Source: a bacterium (lineage in GTDB: Bacteria; Bacillota; Sulfobacillia; UBA995). Taken from it: DNA of 64,000 nucleotides. The notes beneath the pieces were generated by a model. That model did no database searches. It saw nothing but the letters and a program-made list of their open reading frames with translations, and had not been told where the DNA came from. Positions 1 to 9,283 of the stretch are shown here, piece by piece (positions within the stretch are counted from its first letter, which is position 1; the number at the start of each line of letters is the position of its first letter). The DNA lies in NCBI GenBank assembly GCA_031082145.1, contig JAVHLP010000001.1:444885-508884 (forward strand). Reading direction: 5' to 3'. A program made the translations under genes and the position numbers.

Positions 1-1
1 C

Positions 2-433
2 CTGCCGGTGCTCACGGGGACGGCCATGCTGACCGGCGCGGGTATGCTCAACGGCTCTAAGATCCTCTCCTACCAGCAGCTCGTCATGGACTCGGAGATC
101 TACTCGGTGGTAGCCAAGGTTGCCGAAGGCATTCGGGTGGACGCCGAAACCCTGGCCGTGGAGACCATCCAGCGCGTGGGCCCGGAAGGTAACTACCTGG
201 CCCAGCCCCACACCCTGCGTCACCTGGGCGACATCTGGCGCCCCACGGTGGTCGACCGCTCACCCTACGAGGCTTGGGAGCAGGGGGGCGGCCGGGGAGC
301 TTACGATGTGGCGGCTGACCTGGCCCGAGACATCCTGGCCGGGCACCGGCCGCGGGAAGTGGAGCCCGCCGTACGCCGGGAGTGGCAGCGGATCCTGGCC
401 GCGGCCGGGCGTGAACTGGAGGCAACGGGATGA
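2..433 (+). CDS. Trimethylamine methyltransferase (MttB) family protein, C-terminal part (truncated by window edge)
   Basis: Open from the window edge; C-terminal sequence (GNYLAQPHTLRHLGDIWRPTVVDRSPYEAW) matches the MttB-family C-terminus and resembles the downstream paralog. Confidence 0.8.
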   Translation: MPVLTGTAMLTGAGMLNGSKILSYQQLVMDSEIYSVVAKVAEGIRVDAETLAVETIQRVGPEGNYLAQPHTLRHLGDIWRPTVVDRSPYEAWEQGGGRGAYDVAADLARDILAGHRPREVEPAVRREWQRILAAAGRELEATG

Positions 434-1881
434 GCCGCTTTCAAGTCCTGTCCGAAGCGGACCTGGCGCGGATCCACGCCGCCGCCCTCCGCCTACTGGA
501 TCGAGTGGGAGTGTTGGTGGACGCCCCCGTGGTCGACCTGCTCGCCCGGGCCGGCGCTCGAGTAGAAGGGAACCGGGTGCGCTTCCCGCCCCGACTGGTA
601 GCCGACGCACTGGCCTCCGCCCCGGCCCGGGTCCAGCTTTACGACGGCGCCGGCCGGTTGGTTGTCAGCCTGGGGGGCGAGAAAACCTGCTTCAACCCAG
701 GCTCCTGTGCCACCCGCTTCCTGGGGCCGGACGGCGCCGTCCGCGAATCCCGGGCGGCCGACCTGGAGACCCTGCTGGCCCTCAACAACACCCTCGAGCA
801 TCTACCGCTGCAATCCACGGCCCTGGTGTGTCACGACGTCCCCCGGGTGGTGGGCGACAGTTACCGCTTATGGGTGGCCCTTGGGGTCTCCCCCAAGCCG
901 GTCGTCACCGGCGCTTTCAGCGCCGAAGGCCTGGCCGACATGCACGAACTCCTGGTGGCGGCGGCGGGGTCGGCGGCCGATCTGGCCGCCCGCCCGCGGG
1001 CCGTCTTCGACGTCTGCCCGTCGCCGCCGCTGAAGTGGGCCCAACCCGCCGCCATGAACATCGTCGACGCCGCCCGGGCCGGCCTCCCGCTCAACTTCAT
1101 CTCCATGCCCATGCCGGGGGCTGCCTCGCCGGTCACCCTGGCCGGTTCGCTGCTCCAGCACACGGCGGAGAACCTGAGCGGGCTGGTGCTGGCCCAGGTG
1201 GCAAGGCCGGGATCTCCTGTGATCTGGGGCGGGGCGCCGGTGGTCTTCGACATGAGGCACGGCACCTCGGCGCTGGCGGCGATCGAAGCCACCATGATGG
1301 GGATTGCCGCCGCCCAGATGGGCGCCTGGCACTGCCTTCCCACCCACACCTACGCCGCCCTCAGCGATGCCAAGGTGGTCGACGCCCAGGCGGGCGCCGA
1401 GACGGCCCCGGGCGCCGTCCTGACCGTCTTGGCCGGGGTGAGCCTGGTGTCCGGGCCCGGCTTGCTGGAGTTCGCCCTCACCCAGAGCCTGGAGAAGCTG
1501 GTCCTGGATAATGCCATCTGCGGGCAGGCCCTGCGCCTGGCCCGGGGCATCCGCCTGGACGACGAAGCCCTGGCCGAGGACTTGTTGGCCAGGCTCGGCC
1601 CCGGCGGCGACTTCCTCGCCGACGCCCATACCCGCCGGCACTTCCGGTCCGAGTTCGACCTGCCGGGCCCCACCCTGGACCGGCGGGACCGCCGGGCCTG
1701 GACCGAAGCGGGAGCGCTGGGCAGTTGGGAGCGAGCCGGGGAGGAAGTACGGGCGCGGCTGGCCGGGGTGGTCCAGCGCCGGCAGGGCCATCACCTGGAG
1801 GCGCTGGACCAGGCCATGGCGGAGGTCCTGCGCCGCCGCAGCCTGGAGCCCCCCGCGCACTTCCGGGCGCTCTCCGCCTGA
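430..1881 (+). CDS. Trimethylamine methyltransferase (MttB) family protein, no in-frame UAG (non-pyrrolysine type)
   Basis: 483 aa full-length ORF, overlaps the upstream paralog by 4 nt; motifs SDAKVVDAQAGAE and GGDFLADAHTRRHFRSE typical of the MttB superfamily. Confidence 0.85.
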   Translation: MSRFQVLSEADLARIHAAALRLLDRVGVLVDAPVVDLLARAGARVEGNRVRFPPRLVADALASAPARVQLYDGAGRLVVSLGGEKTCFNPGSCATRFLGPDGAVRESRAADLETLLALNNTLEHLPLQSTALVCHDVPRVVGDSYRLWVALGVSPKPVVTGAFSAEGLADMHELLVAAAGSAADLAARPRAVFDVCPSPPLKWAQPAAMNIVDAARAGLPLNFISMPMPGAASPVTLAGSLLQHTAENLSGLVLAQVARPGSPVIWGGAPVVFDMRHGTSALAAIEATMMGIAAAQMGAWHCLPTHTYAALSDAKVVDAQAGAETAPGAVLTVLAGVSLVSGPGLLEFALTQSLEKLVLDNAICGQALRLARGIRLDDEALAEDLLARLGPGGDFLADAHTRRHFRSEFDLPGPTLDRRDRRAWTEAGALGSWERAGEEVRARLAGVVQRRQGHHLEALDQAMAEVLRRRSLEPPAHFRALSA

Positions 1882-1942
1882 AGCACTGCGACGGGTCCTG
1901 CGTGTCTGCCCCACCGGCTGCCGGGCTCACATCCTTGGGGAC

Positions 1943-1971
1943 TTGACTTGTGTCTCTTCTCATGATAGAGT
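1943..1971 (+). promoter_or_regulatory. Sigma-A-type promoter with extended -10: TTGACT-N17-TAGAGT (TGA just upstream of -10)
   Basis: -35 at 1943-1948, -10 at 1966-1971, 17-nt spacer; upstream of the GTG at 2012. Confidence 0.6.
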
Positions 1972-2011
1972 TTCTTCTAGTGATAGAGGAACGTGGAGGT
2001 AGGCGGTTGCC

Positions 2012-2545
2012 GTGAAGCGCGTTCACACCGTTCATCGCCCGGAGGACTTCAAGGCCCTGGCCGATGCCCGCCGGATCAAGATGCTCGGCTGGCTAGCCGG
2101 TGAAGCCCTCACGGTGACCCAGCTTGCCGATAAGCTGGGTGAACTCCCGGCGACGGTCCACCACCACGTGAAAACCCTGGAGCGCGCCGGGCTGGTCCGG
2201 ATCGCCCACACCCGCGAGAAGTCGGGAATCCTGGAGAAGTACTACCGGGCGGTCGCCGAGCGCATCGTGGCCGATCAGGACGTGGGGCAGCTGAGCGAGC
2301 CGGCCGCCATCGCCCTCGACGCGGCCGCCTCGGCCCTCCGGGCCGGGCTCAACCGCTTGGACCCCCGGCGGGCCGACCTGGGCCTGGTCGCCATCGAGGA
2401 ACTCCGCCTAACCCGCGAGCAAGCCCGGGAGTTGGCCTCGCGGCTGGGCAAGGCCCTCGGCGAGGTCGAGGGCTGCGAACCCGGGGAGGGTGAGCCCTGG
2501 CTGGCTTTGATCGCCCTCTACCCACTCAGCGAAAGGAGGGAATGA
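2012..2545 (+). CDS. ArsR-type winged-helix transcriptional regulator
   Basis: HTH sequence DARRIKMLGWLAGEALTVTQLADKLGELPATVHHHVKTLERAGLV. Confidence 0.8.
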   Translation: MKRVHTVHRPEDFKALADARRIKMLGWLAGEALTVTQLADKLGELPATVHHHVKTLERAGLVRIAHTREKSGILEKYYRAVAERIVADQDVGQLSEPAAIALDAAASALRAGLNRLDPRRADLGLVAIEELRLTREQARELASRLGKALGEVEGCEPGEGEPWLALIALYPLSERRE

Positions 2546-2546
2546 C

Positions 2547-2807
2547 ATGCTTCTCGCCGACACCAAGAGCCGGCAGCGCCTGGCAGTGGTGATTCCCACG
2601 GTTGCGGCGGTCTTGCTGCTCCTGCCATTCTTCCTCTCCTACCTGTGGAATACCACCCTGCCCGCACTCTTTGGCCTGCCGCAGATCGGGTACTGGCAGA
2701 TGTTCCGCTTGTTCCTGCTGGTGTCCACCTTCACCGGCGGCACCCGCGTCGTGGTGCGCGAAGCCAGCCCGCCCCGGCGGGAATACGTGCTCAGCCCTCC
2801 GGGCTGA
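2547..2807 (+). CDS. Small membrane protein of unknown function
   Basis: 86 aa, two hydrophobic segments; starts 2 nt after the regulator stop, likely co-transcribed. Confidence 0.6.
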   Translation: MLLADTKSRQRLAVVIPTVAAVLLLLPFFLSYLWNTTLPALFGLPQIGYWQMFRLFLLVSTFTGGTRVVVREASPPRREYVLSPPG

Positions 2808-2813
2808 CGAAAC

Positions 2814-3989
2814 GTGGAGGAGAAGTCCGTGGATCGAGTGAGCCTGGGCGAGTTCAGCGTCTCCCGCATCGGCTTTGGCTGCTACAGCATGGCCCTTGGC
2901 GATAGCCCGAACACCCCCGCCGACTGGGTGAACCTCATCCGGGAAGCTCACGGCCGGGGGGTCAACTTCTTCGACACCGCCGACCAGTACGGCCCGGCGG
3001 AGGAGATCTTGGGCCGGGCGGTGGGACCCTTCCGCGATGAGGTGGTCGTCGCCACCAAGGCCGGGGTCACCCCCGATCGGGGCCCGGACGCATCGCCGGA
3101 GCACATCCGGCGAGCCTGTGACGCCAGCCTCAGCCGCCTGGGAACAGACCGGATTGACCTCTACCAGGTTCACTACGATGACCCGGGCACACCCGTGGCC
3201 GACACCGTGGCGGCCCTGGAGGATCTGCGGGAGCGGGGCAAGATACGGATGTACGGCGTGGGGCACCTGCCCGCCGCCCGGGTCCAAGAGTACATCGCCC
3301 GGGGCCGCCCGGCCAGCCTGCTCTTTGAGTTAAGCCCTGCCGCCCGGCTGTCCCGCCGCGACCTCGTCCCCCTCTGCCGTCCTGACGGGCCACGGGGCAT
3401 AGCCTTCAGCCCCACCGGGCGGGGAGTGCTGACGACCGGGGCCGGCCCCGGCGGCCCGGCCGGCGGCGGCCTGCGGGCGGCGGACCCTCTTTTCCAGCGC
3501 GAGAAACTCGCCTCCGGCCTGCGCATACGCGATCACCTGGCCGAAGTGGGCCGGAGCCATGGCAAGACACCTGCCCAGGTGGCTATCGCCTGGGTGCTGG
3601 CCCAGCCCGGCATAGCGGTCGCCCTGACCGGGACTTCGCGTCCTGACCACCTGCGAGAGAACCTGGGCGCGGTGGGCTGGAGCCTTCCCGCCGGGCAACT
3701 GGCCGCTCTCGACCGGCTCTTGGAACGGGAAGACGAGTGGCTCCGGGAGGAGAGCATTCGCACGGCCCGGGCTATCGCCGGCCGGCCCTTGCCACGGGAA
3801 GGCCCGGCGCCCTATGCCGACCTCATCTACCTCGCGGAGGTGGCCGTGGAATACGGGCTGGCCCGCGAGGCCCAGCTTATGCCCGTAATCGTACGTCTTC
3901 TCGCCACCCGCAAGCGGGCAAGAGGCGCCTGGGACCCATCGCTGGAGGATATCCGGCGGGAGATGGCGGCCATCATCGGGGAGAGCTGA
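2814..3989 (+). CDS. Aldo/keto reductase
   Basis: AKR motifs IGFGCYSMALGD, GVNFFDTADQYGPAEEILGRA, IDLYQVHYDDP; GTG start, alternative at 2829. Confidence 0.85.
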   Translation: MEEKSVDRVSLGEFSVSRIGFGCYSMALGDSPNTPADWVNLIREAHGRGVNFFDTADQYGPAEEILGRAVGPFRDEVVVATKAGVTPDRGPDASPEHIRRACDASLSRLGTDRIDLYQVHYDDPGTPVADTVAALEDLRERGKIRMYGVGHLPAARVQEYIARGRPASLLFELSPAARLSRRDLVPLCRPDGPRGIAFSPTGRGVLTTGAGPGGPAGGGLRAADPLFQREKLASGLRIRDHLAEVGRSHGKTPAQVAIAWVLAQPGIAVALTGTSRPDHLRENLGAVGWSLPAGQLAALDRLLEREDEWLREESIRTARAIAGRPLPREGPAPYADLIYLAEVAVEYGLAREAQLMPVIVRLLATRKRARGAWDPSLEDIRREMAAIIGES

Positions 3990-3997
3990 AGCTGGCC

Positions 3998-4516
3998 CTA
4001 GTTCTCGAGGGCGAGCACGACACTGATGGCCGGGCCAGCCGGGGCGACGGCGAAGCTGATGGCCACCGGGTGACGCAGTTCCAGCATGAGGGCGATGATG
4101 CCCTCCGCTCGACGATCCTCCAGTTCCACCGAGGCGACCAGTTCATGCCGGAGACGCCCGCCGGGATGCTCGCCGGGGTCAAAACCCCAGGCCCCGGGGA
4201 GTGCGATGACCAGCCGGGAGTGGGCATCCCGGCTGGCCGAGTTCTCCCCCAAGACTGTGTTCCAAAAGCCAATGGTCTCCGGCGACGGGGTTTCGCCCGG
4301 CGAGAAGATGAAGGTGATCTCGACCCGCTCGCCGGTCTCGCCCTGGATGGTGATTGCCTCGAGGCCGCCGCCTCTCTCAGTACCGTCCGCCGCACGGGCG
4401 GACCAGAGTGGCATCTCGACGGCCGGTGGGTCGGGCATGCCACCGGAACAGCCGGCCACCAGCCAGCCGGTTAGCAGCACCGGCGCCGCCCCGATGGCGA
4501 TGGAGGCCAGCCGCAC
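3998..4516 (-). CDS. Putative lipoprotein
   Basis: Signal peptide with lipobox LVAGC; 172 aa. Confidence 0.6.
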   Translation of the reverse strand: MRLASIAIGAAPVLLTGWLVAGCSGGMPDPPAVEMPLWSARAADGTERGGGLEAITIQGETGERVEITFIFSPGETPSPETIGFWNTVLGENSASRDAHSRLVIALPGAWGFDPGEHPGGRLRHELVASVELEDRRAEGIIALMLELRHPVAISFAVAPAGPAISVVLALEN

Positions 4517-4714
4517 CGCTCCACCCCCTTCCCCTGCCCCCCTGCAGCTTAATGGGGCTGGTTATGAATTCCCTGGCAGTAGCATATTTCCTCCCGCTCT
4601 CGCGGTCTTGGCGGCTCCCTAAGAGGGACGGGCCGCCAGACGGCCCCCTCCGGGGACGATCGGGGACTTGAAATCCTGGCCCGGTGGAGGATAATGTTGA
4701 TCGGGGGTGATCGC

Positions 4715-4840
4715 ATGTCCAGGCCAGCCCCGGGCGAGGAACCCCGCGGCCGCCTTCGCTCGTTCTGGTGGATCTTCTGGCTGTCGACCTTGCTTCTCGG
4801 CGCGGCCACCCTGGCCGCCGCAGCGATTACCTTGCTATAG
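4715..4840 (+). CDS. 41-aa single-TM microprotein (below ORF track cutoff)
   Basis: ATG...TAG reads MSRPAPGEEPRGRLRSFWWIFWLSTLLLGAATLAAAAITLL; GGGGTGA upstream could serve as RBS. Confidence 0.4.
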   Translation: MSRPAPGEEPRGRLRSFWWIFWLSTLLLGAATLAAAAITLL

Positions 4841-5024
4841 GCCCCGCGCCACCCGGAACCTGTCTCCGTCGGAGGACGTCATACCTGCGGGGAGGGTTGG
4901 CTGGCCATGGCGAGACCGGCGCTATGGCGGGTCACCGGCTTCCCCTCCTCTGCCTGGGGCGCTTGGCGGCACGCAGAGGACAATCCTGCTCCCCTACCGA
5001 ACCGCCCACTACGAGGTGAGGGTC

Positions 5025-5741
5025 GTGGATGAACTCAAGCAGGAGTTGGCTGAGAAAGCCAAAGCTCTCGGCCACGCGCTGCTCGGGGTGGTGACGCCGG
5101 AAACCGCCGATCAATACGCTGGAATCGAGGTGGGCTGGGTCAACCGGACCACCGTCCCCGTCACGGAAGTGTTCGCCGGCGTGCGCTCGGTAGTAGTGGT
5201 GGGTTACCCCATCTGGGACAGATCGCTCGACCTGGCCCTGCGCCGGCCCGGCGGGGGCTGGACCTACCCCGGTCACATCTTGCCGTCGCTGGCCGCGCGG
5301 GCAGTACGCCAAGCCTTGACCGAAGACGGACACCGGGTCAACTCCCCCGGCTACGCCCCTATTTCCTTCAAGAAGCTGGCGGTGGAGGCCGGCTTCGGGG
5401 CCCAGGGCAAGAGCTCGCTCCTGATTAACCGGGTCTACGGTCCCAACCTCAGATTGGGGGTGGTCCTCACCGACGCCGAACTGACCCCGGACCAGCCCGC
5501 CGGCGAGGACCTGTGCGGCGAGTGTCGGGCTTGCGTCGAAGCCTGTCCGGTGGGAGCCCTGGAGCCGTACCGGCTTGACCCCCATCGGTGCCTGGTGGGC
5601 AGCACGCTGCGGGGCAAAGAGCGCCCGGCAGACGATCATCAGACCCGTCTCTCGGCTCATGCTCACGTCATGTGCCGAGTGTGCCAGGACGTCTGTCCCC
5701 ACGGCCGGTTCCGGGAAGATGAGCCGGGCTGGGCAGGCTAG
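5025..5741 (+). CDS. 4Fe-4S double-cluster binding protein, epoxyqueuosine reductase-like
   Basis: CGECRACVEACPVGAL and CRVCQDVCPHG motifs; GTG start at 5025 preferred over the 4707 ORF start. Confidence 0.75.
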   Translation: MDELKQELAEKAKALGHALLGVVTPETADQYAGIEVGWVNRTTVPVTEVFAGVRSVVVVGYPIWDRSLDLALRRPGGGWTYPGHILPSLAARAVRQALTEDGHRVNSPGYAPISFKKLAVEAGFGAQGKSSLLINRVYGPNLRLGVVLTDAELTPDQPAGEDLCGECRACVEACPVGALEPYRLDPHRCLVGSTLRGKERPADDHQTRLSAHAHVMCRVCQDVCPHGRFREDEPGWAG

Positions 5742-6550
5742 CCGATCCCCAAAGCCGACCTAACCTCGTCCGGGGTGGCCGGGGGACGGTCCAGTTCGCG
5801 GCCGATGCGGGCCATCCTGGCCACCAGTTGGGCGTTGGAGGTGGCCAGTTCGCCCTTGCGGTAGTAGATGTTGTCCTCGAAGCCCACCCGGACGTGCCCC
5901 CCCATGGCGATGGCCATAGTGCCCAAGCTGAGTTCATGCCGCCCGACCCCGGCCACACTCCAGGTGCTGCCGGCCGGCACCAAGCCGGCCAGGTACACCA
6001 GGTTGGCGGCGGAAGCCGGCATGCCCCCGGGGACCCCCAGCACGAAGTCGAAGTGGAGTGGCGGATCCAGCAGCCCCTGTTTGACCAGGTTGAGGGCGTT
6101 GGCCACCATCCCCGCGTCGAAAACCTCCACTTCCGGCTTGACCCCGAATTCGCGCATGGTCCGGGCAAAGTGTTCGATCACCTCCGGCGGGTTCAGGAAG
6201 ACACCGTCCCCGAAGTTGACCGAACCGCAGGTCAGGGTAGCCATTTCGGGTCTCAGGGCCAACGGCTGCCCCCGTTCGGCGGCCGTCATGCCCACCGCCC
6301 CACCCGTTGAGACCTGGATGATGAGGTCGGTACGGCGGCGGATGAGCTCGATGGCGGCGGCGAAAGCGGCCCGATCCTGGGTGGGGCGCCCCTCGGCATC
6401 ACGCACATGCAGGTGGACGATGGCGGCACCGGCCTCGCGGCATCTCGCCGCCTCGGCAGCGAGGTCGTCCGCGGTCAGCGGGAGGTGGGGCTGTTCCTGG
6501 GGAGTAACCTCCGCTCCGGCCAGGGCCGCGGTGATCCAGAGCCTATCCAA
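5738..6550 (-). CDS. kce: 3-keto-5-aminohexanoate cleavage enzyme (BKACE family)
   Basis: AAIVHLHVRDAEGRPTQD, QVSTGGAVGMT, LTCGSVNFGDGVFLN, GGHVRVGFEDNIYY; TTG start overlaps the kal stop. Confidence 0.9.
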   Translation of the reverse strand: MDRLWITAALAGAEVTPQEQPHLPLTADDLAAEAARCREAGAAIVHLHVRDAEGRPTQDRAAFAAAIELIRRRTDLIIQVSTGGAVGMTAAERGQPLALRPEMATLTCGSVNFGDGVFLNPPEVIEHFARTMREFGVKPEVEVFDAGMVANALNLVKQGLLDPPLHFDFVLGVPGGMPASAANLVYLAGLVPAGSTWSVAGVGRHELSLGTMAIAMGGHVRVGFEDNIYYRKGELATSNAQLVARMARIGRELDRPPATPDEVRSALGIG

Positions 6551-6953
6551 GGTCCTGGTTCCTCCGCCGCTGGAGGTGAGCCGGCACCACGCAGGTGCCC
6601 GATGCCCGGGCCACCAGGACCGGCGGGTCAACGGTGTCGGCGGCCGAAGCTCCCCCCTCGTGGGCCAGCGACCGGATGTACTTGTGGGCCTCGAAGGTCA
6701 TGGCCCGGGAGGTTTTGCCCACCCGGGTGAGCCTGGCCCGGACTTCCAGGAAGTCCCCCGCGTAGACCGGAGCCCGGAACTCCACCAGATCATAGGCCAC
6801 GAAGAGGCCTTCATCGCCATCGTGGAGCGCGCATAACTCGGTGGCGGCGTCGCCAAACCACTCCAGGATGCGCCCGCCGGCCACCAGGTTGCCCGCGTAG
6901 TGGGCGTCGGCCTGGCCCACCCGGAACCTCAGTACTGCCCGCAGGTCGTCCAC
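6543..6953 (-). CDS. kal: 3-aminobutyryl-CoA ammonia lyase
   Basis: Hotdog-like protein VDDLRAVLRFRVGQADAHYAGNLVAGGRILEWFGDAATELCALHDGDEGLFVAYDLVEFRAPVYAGDFLEVRARLTRVG; position between kamE and kce. Confidence 0.85.
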   Translation of the reverse strand: MDDLRAVLRFRVGQADAHYAGNLVAGGRILEWFGDAATELCALHDGDEGLFVAYDLVEFRAPVYAGDFLEVRARLTRVGKTSRAMTFEAHKYIRSLAHEGGASAADTVDPPVLVARASGTCVVPAHLQRRRNQDLG

Positions 6954-6954
6954 G

Positions 6955-7713
6955 CTACCTCGCCTCCCCCAACCGGCCGGCCACTCGGCGCCGGTCCAGT
7001 TCTCCCACGATATAGGACGCCACCAGAGACGGAGTGGTCCCCGGGCCGAAGCCCGCGTCGTAGCCCAACTCCACCGCCAGATCATGCGTGATCCGGGGAC
7101 CGCCGCAGACGAGCACCACCCGGTCCCGGACGCCCTCCGCCTCCAGGAGTTCGGCCAGCCGGGTCAAGTTGCCGAGATGCACGTCACGCATGGTCACCAC
7201 CTGGGAGACCAGTACGGCGTCGGCCCCCTCCTCGACCGCCCGGGCCACCAGAACCTCGTTGGGGACCTGGCTGCCCAGGTTGATGACGCGGAACTCGGGA
7301 TAGCGCTCGAGCCCGTAGTGGCCCGCGAAGCCCTTCATGTTCAGTATGGCGTCCAGGCCCACCGTATGCGCGTCGGTGCCCGTACAGGCGCCCACCAGCA
7401 GGACCTTACGGCCCAGCCGCTCCCTGACGAACTGGTTCACCGCCCGGAAGTCCATGACCTCCAGGTCCACCCGGGGGACCTCCAGGGCCCCCGGGTTCAC
7501 CCGATGGCGACAGCGGCCATAGCCCACGAAGAAGGTGAAGTCGCCGCCCAGGTCCCGGCTGTGCACAACCTGGGCATCCTCGATCCCCATCTGCCGCATC
7601 AACTCCCGGGCCGCCTCCGCCGCCTGGGGTCCCGCCTTCAGCGGCAGGGTGAAGGCGACCTGCACCGCGCCGTCATCGGGGTGGTCACCGTAGGGCCGGA
7701 TGTCTTCAACCAT
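6955..7713 (-). CDS. kamE: Lysine 5,6-aminomutase beta subunit (B12-binding)
   Basis: KVLLVGACTGTDAHTVGLDAILNMKGFAGHYGLERYPEFRVINLGSQV; B12-binding DxHxxG-type motif; overlaps the kamD stop. Confidence 0.92.
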   Translation of the reverse strand: MVEDIRPYGDHPDDGAVQVAFTLPLKAGPQAAEAARELMRQMGIEDAQVVHSRDLGGDFTFFVGYGRCRHRVNPGALEVPRVDLEVMDFRAVNQFVRERLGRKVLLVGACTGTDAHTVGLDAILNMKGFAGHYGLERYPEFRVINLGSQVPNEVLVARAVEEGADAVLVSQVVTMRDVHLGNLTRLAELLEAEGVRDRVVLVCGGPRITHDLAVELGYDAGFGPGTTPSLVASYIVGELDRRRVAGRLGEAR

Positions 7714-9283
7714 CACCCTCAACTCCCTCCAGGTGAGCCAGGAAGGGGTTGAAGTAACCGGGCTCGCGGGGAACGACCCCGTCCAGACCCTTACCCCCAT
7801 CGCGGGGCCGGCGTACGCCGGCGAACATGCCCTGCTCGAGCGCCTCCCACAGGCCAATCGCCCGGACTTCCCCCAGCATGCCGGCCGCCCCTTCCAGCAC
7901 CCGGACGGCCCGCTCCTGGATACGGCCGCCTGGCCGCAGTACCACTTCCCGCCCCAGGTCTCGCGCGTTGTTCATGACGTAACGGGCGTTCTCCAGGGCC
8001 AGGTAGCGATCGGCCACGAACGGGGTGTGAATGGCCTCGGTGGGCATCCCCAGCAGTTGGATGCTCTGGCCGGTCAGGACTCCCACCAGGTTGAACAGGC
8101 AGTCCTGGAGGTGGGACCGGAAGATGTTGCCCGTCTTATACTTGGTGGGCGGCATGAACTTGATCGGGCTTAGCGGGAAGAGGGCCCGGACCAGGGCCGC
8201 CTGGGCGATCTCCCAGAGCAGGCCGTCGGTCAGGTCGGGGTCCATCTGGAAAGCGTGGCCGAGCCCGATCTGCTCCCGCGCCAGGCCGGCCTGCAAGGCG
8301 AACTCCTCGTTGATGAACTGGGAAGCGATCACGGTATGGGCCGCCTCGTAGGCGTCGTCGGTGGTGAGGTAGTTGTCCTCGCCGGTATTGATTATGTGAC
8401 CGGCCCGGGCGCTAATCCGGCGGGACAGGTACTGGTCAACCAGCGTCCGCCGGGGGCTGAGGTCCCGGAACAGTATACCGTACATGGCATCGTTGAGCAT
8501 CATGTCCAGGCGTTCCATGGCCCCCAGGGCCGCGATCTCCGGCATGCACAGGCCCGACGCGTAGTTGACCTGGCGGACGTAGCGGCCAAGTTCTTCCGAC
8601 ACGGCGTCCAGGGCTTCCCGCATGATCCGGAAGTTCTCCCGGGTGGCGTAGGTCCCGGCGTAACCCTCGGTGGTGGCCCCGTGGGGCACGTAGTCCAGCA
8701 GGCTCTGTCCGGTCGACCGGATGACGGCGATCACGTCGGCTCCCATGCGGGCGGCCGACTGCGCCTGCACCACATCCTCGTGGATGTTGCCGGTGGCCAC
8801 GATAACATATAGCCAGGGCTGGGGGCTCTCACCTAGCCGGTCCACGAAGTCCTCTCGTTCCCGCCGCCGGCTGCTGATGTGGTCCATCGCCCGCCGGGCG
8901 GCCGCCCGGCCCAGTTCCCGCACTTTCACGGGATCGGCGCCGGGCAGGCGGATCAGGTCCAGGCCCTCGTCGGCCACCGCCCGGGCCACCTCGCCGGGAT
9001 CCCGGCCGGTCACCGCCACCGCGTTGAAAAGCCAGTAACTGGCGCCGTGGCCCAGTTCGCTCCCGATCTGATCCACCAGCCGGTTGGGCAGGGGAGTACC
9101 CTCGCCGTCCACGCCATTGATGCCGGCCAGTCGCAGGGCCGCCCGCTCCATGCTGGTGGTGGTGTGGTGCCGGACGTAGTCCATGATCTCATCCACTATG
9201 ACCCGGGCGTCCTCCCGGGCCGACCTCACCAATCCGGGATCCAGTTCCAGGCAACCGGGCAGGCCTCCCGGCCTTCCCGTCAT
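7706..9283 (-). CDS. kamD: Lysine 5,6-aminomutase alpha subunit
   Basis: 525 aa; IATGNIHEDVVQAQSAARMGADVIAVIRSTGQSLLDYVPHGATTEGYAGTYATRENFRIMR. Confidence 0.93.
   Translation of the reverse strand: MTGRPGGLPGCLELDPGLVRSAREDARVIVDEIMDYVRHHTTTSMERAALRLAGINGVDGEGTPLPNRLVDQIGSELGHGASYWLFNAVAVTGRDPGEVARAVADEGLDLIRLPGADPVKVRELGRAAARRAMDHISSRRREREDFVDRLGESPQPWLYVIVATGNIHEDVVQAQSAARMGADVIAVIRSTGQSLLDYVPHGATTEGYAGTYATRENFRIMREALDAVSEELGRYVRQVNYASGLCMPEIAALGAMERLDMMLNDAMYGILFRDLSPRRTLVDQYLSRRISARAGHIINTGEDNYLTTDDAYEAAHTVIASQFINEEFALQAGLAREQIGLGHAFQMDPDLTDGLLWEIAQAALVRALFPLSPIKFMPPTKYKTGNIFRSHLQDCLFNLVGVLTGQSIQLLGMPTEAIHTPFVADRYLALENARYVMNNARDLGREVVLRPGGRIQERAVRVLEGAAGMLGEVRAIGLWEALEQGMFAGVRRPRDGGKGLDGVVPREPGYFNPFLAHLEGVEGDG

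Noticed and set aside
120-1511. 463-aa Pro/Arg/Gly-rich ORF overlapping the MttB-family gene in another frame
   Set aside because: Typical high-GC shadow ORF; the alternative frame encodes a recognisable MttB-family protein.
868-1914. 348-aa antisense ORF
   Set aside because: Composition typical of GC-rich antisense frames; antisense to a confident CDS.
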